DNA from: a bacterium
GTDB lineage: Bacteria; Ratteibacteria; UBA8468
Direction of reading: 5' to 3'
DNA: 16,978 bases
NCBI GenBank assembly: GCA_030637775.1
Contig: DAOWFY010000165.1
Coordinates: 1 to 16,978, forward strand
Shown: positions 13,328-16,978 of the stretch, in pieces
How the letters are laid out: every line of letters starts with the position of its first letter
How positions within the stretch are numbered: position 1 is the stretch's first letter
Notes under the pieces: generated by a model
Told to the model about the DNA's origin: nothing
The model's input: only the letters and a program-made list of their open reading frames with translations
Database searches by the model: none
Program-made: the position numbers and the translations under genes

Positions 13328-13958
13328 CTCAGATTTCATTGTTTTCTCCTCAACAGACAATTTGTGCAATTTACGCACGGCACTCACCAAACTAAAGGCA
13401 CGTCGTATTTATGTTCCTTTCTTGAACAAAAAATATTTAGACCGGGGGCACGCCTGCCATTTCCGCTGCTACGGTTCAGGTGTTAAGCATCTGCGGGTAG
13501 ATATTCTGGCAAAACTACGTGGCTGTGATAACTTTCCTTCCCTCTGGAATCGACGCTTTGAACTAAAGATACCATCTGGTCCAAAAATTCATGTTATCGG
13601 TCTTAGAGACTTGGTAATCTCAAAAAAAACACAACGTGATAAAGATTGGTTTATGCTCAGCCGCCTTGTAGACAACGATATAGCACTATATCGGAATACT
13701 TCAGATATACATAAGATTAACTGGTGGTTATGTGAATGTCGCAATCCAACTTATCTTATTGAATTATGCCAGAGGTATCCAGATTTTGCTCGACAACAAC
13801 TCTTGAATCGGCCTCTGCTTAAGTCTGCTATAAAGGTAGAGCAAAAGAAACTGGTACGACTGCTTGAAGGAGAAAAAGAAAAGGAGCAAGAGAAGGACAG
13901 GGCTTACTGGGAACCACTCAAGAAAGAACTTGAATTACTGCGGCATAAGATTTCCTAA
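13212..13958 (+). CDS. Nucleotidyltransferase-fold protein
   Basis: 248 aa from TTG. The N-terminal domain has the polymerase-beta-like nucleotidyltransferase core: HHVRCLLIGGQACIIYGASEFSRDSDFIV in pieces, with GGQA (24-27) and the metal-binding pair D-S-D at about 39-41; a third acidic residue is probably in LRVDILAKLRG. The C-terminus is a charged, likely coiled-coil stretch (EGEKEKEQEKDRAYWEPLKKELELLR); the ending DRAYW.PL..ELE..R recurs in this family. Similar folds include AbiEii/MNT toxins, so nucleotidyl transfer to RNA or protein is possible, but the target is unknown. Arginine codons are 19 of 22 CGN, whereas dapB uses AGA/AGG for 9 of 15, a sign of transfer. It overlaps the small gene by 116 nt and converges on mnmG. 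Confidence 0.75.
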   Translation: MIPNPILKVLSTFFKHHVRCLLIGGQACIIYGASEFSRDSDFIVFSSTDNLCNLRTALTKLKARRIYVPFLNKKYLDRGHACHFRCYGSGVKHLRVDILAKLRGCDNFPSLWNRRFELKIPSGPKIHVIGLRDLVISKKTQRDKDWFMLSRLVDNDIALYRNTSDIHKINWWLCECRNPTYLIELCQRYPDFARQQLLNRPLLKSAIKVEQKKLVRLLEGEKEKEQEKDRAYWEPLKKELELLRHKIS

Positions 13959-13986
13959 TATCCTCAAGCTTACAAGCATTTATTCC

Positions 13987-15768
13987 TTAATCAAGAATCG
14001 ACAATCCAAAGCCTTTTTTAGGTTGCCTGGCCTTCTCCAGATGAATCAGCAAAATGGAGAGGTCGGCTTGCCGCAGACCGTCAATTCGGCAGGCTTGACC
14101 AAAGGAGGAGGGCTCTATTTTGATGAGTTTTTCCCTGGCTTCGCTAGATAAACCATAAAGATTTTTGTAATTAAAATCAATAGGAATTCTCTTCTTTTCG
14201 GCTGATTTGAATCTTTTAATGCTCTGGAGTTCCCTTTTGATATAACCTTCATACTTCAATTCAATCTCTACCTGTTGGAGAATATCTTTATTTAATCTTT
14301 TATCTATAAAATGAGTTTTTTTATGTTTTAACCTATTTAATTCTTCTGTAATTTTTCTTCTCTTCTCTTGCAGTTCTTCAAATTGCTCTTTTTTAATCAG
14401 CCCGAACTTGTATCCATACTCCATTAACCTGAGGTCGGCATTGTCCTGGCGCAAAAGGAGCCGGTACTCTGCCCGGGAGGTAAACATGCGGTAGGGTTCG
14501 GTAATCTCTTTGGTAACGAGGTCATCGATGAGAACTCCGAGATAAGCGGAAGCTCTGTCTAAAATAAAGGGAGGTTTTCCTTTTATTTTTAAAGCGCTAT
14601 TGATCCCCGCCATAATTCCCTGGCCGGCCGCCTCCTCATAGCCACTGGTGCCATTAATCTGGCCGGCAAGATAAAGATTTTCAACCAACTTTGTCTCTAA
14701 GGTGGCTTCAATCTGATGGGGAAAGACGAAGTCATATTCAATGGCGTAACCCGGCCTCATCATCGCGGCATTTTTTAAACCGGGTATGGTCGAAAGAGCC
14801 TCCAATTGGACATCGACCGGGATACTGGTAGCAAAGCCATTAAGGTAAATTTCCTCGGTGTTCTTTCCTTCCGGCTCTAAGAAGATCTGGTGTCGCGGCT
14901 TTTGGGGAAAGTTGACAATCTTTACCTCGATGGAAGGGCAATATCTTGGTCCAATTCCCTTGATCTGTCCCGTATATAAGGGAGCCCGGTTGAGATTTTC
15001 GCGGATGATTTTATGCGTTTTTTCATTGGTATAGGTGATATGACAGGGAATCTGAACTGTCCTGATTTTGTCGGTAGAGAAAGAAAATGGGGCGGGTATC
15101 TTGTCCCCCTTTTGAATCTCTACCTTGGAGAAGTCGATGGAGCCTTTATTGATTCTGGGTGGAGTGCCGGTCTTTAATCGGCCAATTTCAAAGCCGAGTT
15201 TCCTTAAGTTATCAGAAAGTTTTTCGCTCGGAAACTCTCCTGCTCTTCCGGCGGCTATCTTTAATTCACCAATATGGATAAGGCCTTTAAGGAATGTTCC
15301 CGTGGTGACAATAATTGCCTTTCCGTAGTAGAGAATCCGATTATGGGTAATTACCCCGATGCTCTTTTTTTTCTTCACTAAAATTTCTTCCACCGATTCC
15401 TGCTTGAGATCAAGATTTTTTTCTTTTTCTATCGTGTGCTTTAGAGAAAATTGGTAGCTCTTTTTGTCTGCCTGTGCCCTTGGTCCCCAGACCGCTGGTC
15501 CCCGGTTAGTATTAAGCATGCGGAACTGAATTCCGGTTTGATCAATATTTTTGGCCATCTCCCCACCGAGGGCATCAATCTCTCTCACCAGTTGTCCTTT
15601 GGCAACACCCCCAATCGCCGGATTGCATGACATCTGAGCCACAGTATCTAAATTAATGGTTAAAAGGAGGGTGATAAGTCCCATTCTGCTTGTGGCTAAT
15701 GCTGCCTCACACCCAGCATGGCCTGCCCCAACAACAATCACATCATACTTTTGTGGATAGGTAAACAT
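13987..15768 (-). CDS. mnmG: tRNA uridine 5-carboxymethylaminomethyl modification enzyme MnmG
   Basis: 593 aa FAD enzyme that, with MnmE, installs the cmnm/nm group on uridine 34 of certain tRNAs. FAD loop [12 protein letters not shown] (12-23), MSCNPAIGG with Cys48, [11 protein letters not shown] (196-206), RYCPSIE with Cys277 (these cysteines match the two important ones of E. coli MnmG), then [18 protein letters not shown], and the C-terminal MnmE/tRNA-binding block [15 protein letters not shown]. The C-terminus runs on for about 17 residues after [11 protein letters not shown]. The start at 15768 gives the expected N-terminus, but I see no Shine-Dalgarno sequence. Its last 69 conserved bases are duplicated at 12966-13034. 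mnmE is not in the window. Confidence 0.96.
   Translation of the reverse strand: MFTYPQKYDVIVVGAGHAGCEAALATSRMGLITLLLTINLDTVAQMSCNPAIGGVAKGQLVREIDALGGEMAKNIDQTGIQFRMLNTNRGPAVWGPRAQADKKSYQFSLKHTIEKEKNLDLKQESVEEILVKKKKSIGVITHNRILYYGKAIIVTTGTFLKGLIHIGELKIAAGRAGEFPSEKLSDNLRKLGFEIGRLKTGTPPRINKGSIDFSKVEIQKGDKIPAPFSFSTDKIRTVQIPCHITYTNEKTHKIIRENLNRAPLYTGQIKGIGPRYCPSIEVKIVNFPQKPRHQIFLEPEGKNTEEIYLNGFATSIPVDVQLEALSTIPGLKNAAMMRPGYAIEYDFVFPHQIEATLETKLVENLYLAGQINGTSGYEEAAGQGIMAGINSALKIKGKPPFILDRASAYLGVLIDDLVTKEITEPYRMFTSRAEYRLLLRQDNADLRLMEYGYKFGLIKKEQFEELQEKRRKITEELNRLKHKKTHFIDKRLNKDILQQVEIELKYEGYIKRELQSIKRFKSAEKKRIPIDFNYKNLYGLSSEAREKLIKIEPSSFGQACRIDGLRQADLSILLIHLEKARQPKKGFGLSILD
14038..14106. repeat. Right copy of the mnmG 3'-end repeat
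   Basis: This part of working mnmG matches 12966-13034 at 64 of 69 positions, same orientation, 1072 bp apart. The pair frames the nucleotidyltransferase islet much as att sites frame an element inserted at a gene's 3' end. Confidence 0.85.
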
Positions 15769-15821
15769 AATAAATATAAATTATTCACAAACCACGCTAC
15801 TAAGAACAAGAAATTGCCGGA

Positions 15822-15920
15822 GACGACTGGGGTTTGTAAGCGAGTTGGCGGTTATGCCGCAGATACGATAGTATCGAGGAATAAGAAAGCCCGAGCGAAC
15901 AAATCCCAGTTGTCCCGGGC
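15822..15920 (+). other. Foldable intergenic element between mnmG and the transporter-like gene
   Basis: Arms 15822-15837 and 15899-15914 pair over 16 positions on the plus strand, counting two G-U pairs; on the minus strand those become A-C mismatches, which favours a plus-strand RNA. Inside are GCGG-TTATG-CCGC (15848-15860) and GATAC-GATA-GTATC (15862-15875). Both flanking genes run on the minus strand, so a plus RNA would be antisense-oriented to them. It may be a palindromic repeat rather than an RNA gene. I do not recognise the family. Confidence 0.45.
15878..15920 (-). terminator. Possible terminator of the DUF6785-like gene
   Basis: On the minus strand, starting one base after the TGA at 15922-15924, GCCCGGG (15920-15914) pairs with CTCGGGC (15895-15889), one G-U pair, 18-nt loop, followed by TTTCTTATT. 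It looks like a modest rho-independent terminator, but its loop is the right arm of the larger fold described for 15822-15914, so the two structures compete or form a pseudoknot. Confidence 0.5.
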
Positions 15921-15921
15921 C

Positions 15922-16978
15922 TCAGAAGACTAACTGGAAGACAGTTTTGGCAATGAGGGCGACGGCAATGGAAAACATCCCGATGAGACCCATCCCGCAG
16001 GCATATCCAGCAAGTAAAACAGGAGTGTATCTTCGCCAGTTTTCTTTTCCAACCTTTTTGGCAAAGTAGAATCTACCCAAAAGGGCACCAAAAAACACTG
16101 GTATGACATAGTGAGGAAAGACGGCAATTCCACCAACAATCCCATAAAATATCGCCACCGGTGCATGGATGGAAAGGAGTAAACTATAAAGAAGAAGGCC
16201 GGCTATCCCACCTCCAATTATATACTTAAACTTCAGGGCCTCCAGCATCCAGGCCGCCCCCCCCTTGACGGTTGAGGTTGCCCATAAACATTGAAAGGTG
16301 GCAGACATCGGCCAGAGCTTCTGAATATAAGGGTAGGTGGCGGAGGGAATTGGTCCCATCCTCCAGATGATTGACCAGAAAAGGAAACTGCAAAAGAGCA
16401 TCACCGCAAGCGCCATAAATTCTGCCTTATACCAACTGGTAAATCTGGTTCTGGTTAATTCCAATTGCTTAAATTGTTGAGTCCTCTTGCCATGATTAAA
16501 ATAGGGAACCGGAGCAAACCAGATATCTGCACCCTTATAGCCGCTTAAGATAAATGTTCCTTCTCTAACCATCGGGAAGGAAACACCGCTTGCTACTCCA
16601 GTGATACCAAACATTCGCGCCGAGATATAGGAAAGAAATGGAGTAAGGACAAATCCGAAAAGGATGAAGAGAGCCAGAGGAAAATTTGGCACCAGGATAT
16701 GGCAGACGATAATATAGATCGAGGTTGAGACGATCCAGATAAGAAGAGCAAGCCAGATGGGAATATCGCCTCGACCAGCCGGCAGCATCCGTTTTCTTTC
16801 CGTTCTCTCTTTTTTGCTCTTGCGCCTTGCCGTTATTACCTTCCAGATGCCGATCAGTCCTACAACCACTCCGACGCCGATAGTAACGCTAATCCAGAAA
16901 TCCATGGTGTTGGCAACATTAGCCGGAATCACACTCATTCCCGGCTGCCAGGTATGGAAGATTTCGGTATGGCGATAA
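15922..16978 (-). CDS. OPT-like multi-spanning membrane protein (DUF6785/DUF6784 type), C-terminal part
   Basis: The frame is open to the window edge, giving about 351 residues; its start lies beyond 16978. I count eight or so hydrophobic helices. Recognisable pieces are FHTWQPGMSVIPANVANTMDF (the last part, NVANTMDFW, leads into the first helix), GDIPIWLALLIW, FVLTPFLSYISARMFGITG, the loop GYKGADIWFAPVPYFNHG, and YVIPVFFGALLGRFYF. These fit the large DUF6785-DUF6784 membrane proteins related to oligopeptide transporters, mainly known from uncultivated and planctomycete-like bacteria; substrate unknown. The ATG at 16938 is not the start: reading continues upstream without a stop and with family-like residues. 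Last gene before the foldable element and mnmG. Confidence 0.65.
   Translation of the reverse strand, partial: YRHTEIFHTWQPGMSVIPANVANTMDFWISVTIGVGVVVGLIGIWKVITARRKSKKERTERKRMLPAGRGDIPIWLALLIWIVSTSIYIIVCHILVPNFPLALFILFGFVLTPFLSYISARMFGITGVASGVSFPMVREGTFILSGYKGADIWFAPVPYFNHGKRTQQFKQLELTRTRFTSWYKAEFMALAVMLFCSFLFWSIIWRMGPIPSATYPYIQKLWPMSATFQCLWATSTVKGGAAWMLEALKFKYIIGGGIAGLLLYSLLLSIHAPVAIFYGIVGGIAVFPHYVIPVFFGALLGRFYFAKKVGKENWRRYTPVLLAGYACGMGLIGMFSIAVALIAKTVFQLVF

Noticed and set aside
13864-14151. A 95-residue plus-strand frame between the islet and mnmG
   Set aside because: It overlaps the nucleotidyltransferase and the conserved mnmG tail in other frames and resembles nothing.
15822-15914. tRNA or tmRNA gene
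   Set aside because: The fold has a long closing stem, but no convincing T-loop, anticodon arm of correct size or acceptor end is visible.
16936-16938. ATG as the start of the DUF6785-like gene
   Set aside because: The frame continues upstream without a stop to the window edge with family-like residues, and no ribosome site precedes the ATG.

Overview
The window is bacterial chromosome from an organism I cannot place to genus. It is gene-dense, of moderate GC, and runs on short or overlapping gene junctions. Lysine/diaminopimelate synthesis uses the DapL shortcut, phosphofructokinase carries PPi-type residues, and there is a full mreBCD-mrdA-rodA set (a rod-shaped cell with DAP peptidoglycan). 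A large OPT-like membrane protein of the DUF6785 type, often seen in uncultivated candidate phyla and planctomycete-like bacteria, is cut by the right edge. An uncultivated candidate-phylum bacterium is my best guess (inference only).

Layout. 1-117 is the tail of an HU-family gene, followed by a foldable 112-nt element and a strong terminator. 340-3766 (+) holds dapB-dapL-purE with overlapping stop/start codons, then a SatD-family gene and a short DUF3307-like membrane gene, with a 29-bp tandem hairpin repeat between those two. 3808-4830 (+) is phosphofructokinase; its stop is one base from that of rodA. 4832-9856 (-) is the morphogenesis operon mreB-mreC-mreD-mrdA-rodA. A 99-bp divergent region with overlapping promoters and a hairpin repeat separates mreB from a phosphomannomutase/phosphoglucomutase (+), followed by yggS and a CBM9-like lipoprotein gene. 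12824-14106 is an accessory patch: two tandem hairpin repeats, a broken copy of the mnmG 3' end, and a two-gene nucleotidyltransferase islet with its own promoter, inserted next to the intact mnmG tail. mnmG (-) and the partial DUF6785-like gene (-) close the window, separated by another foldable intergenic element.

How genes work together: DapB and DapL supply DAP for the wall that the MreBCD/PBP2/RodA elongasome builds; the phosphohexomutase probably supplies sugar phosphates for surface glycans; PurE, PFK, YggS and MnmG are housekeeping. The part most worth a second look is 12824-14106: an apparently transferred nucleotidyltransferase pair, with different arginine-codon use from dapB, sits between two versions of the mnmG 3' end that differ only by synonymous changes in their core.
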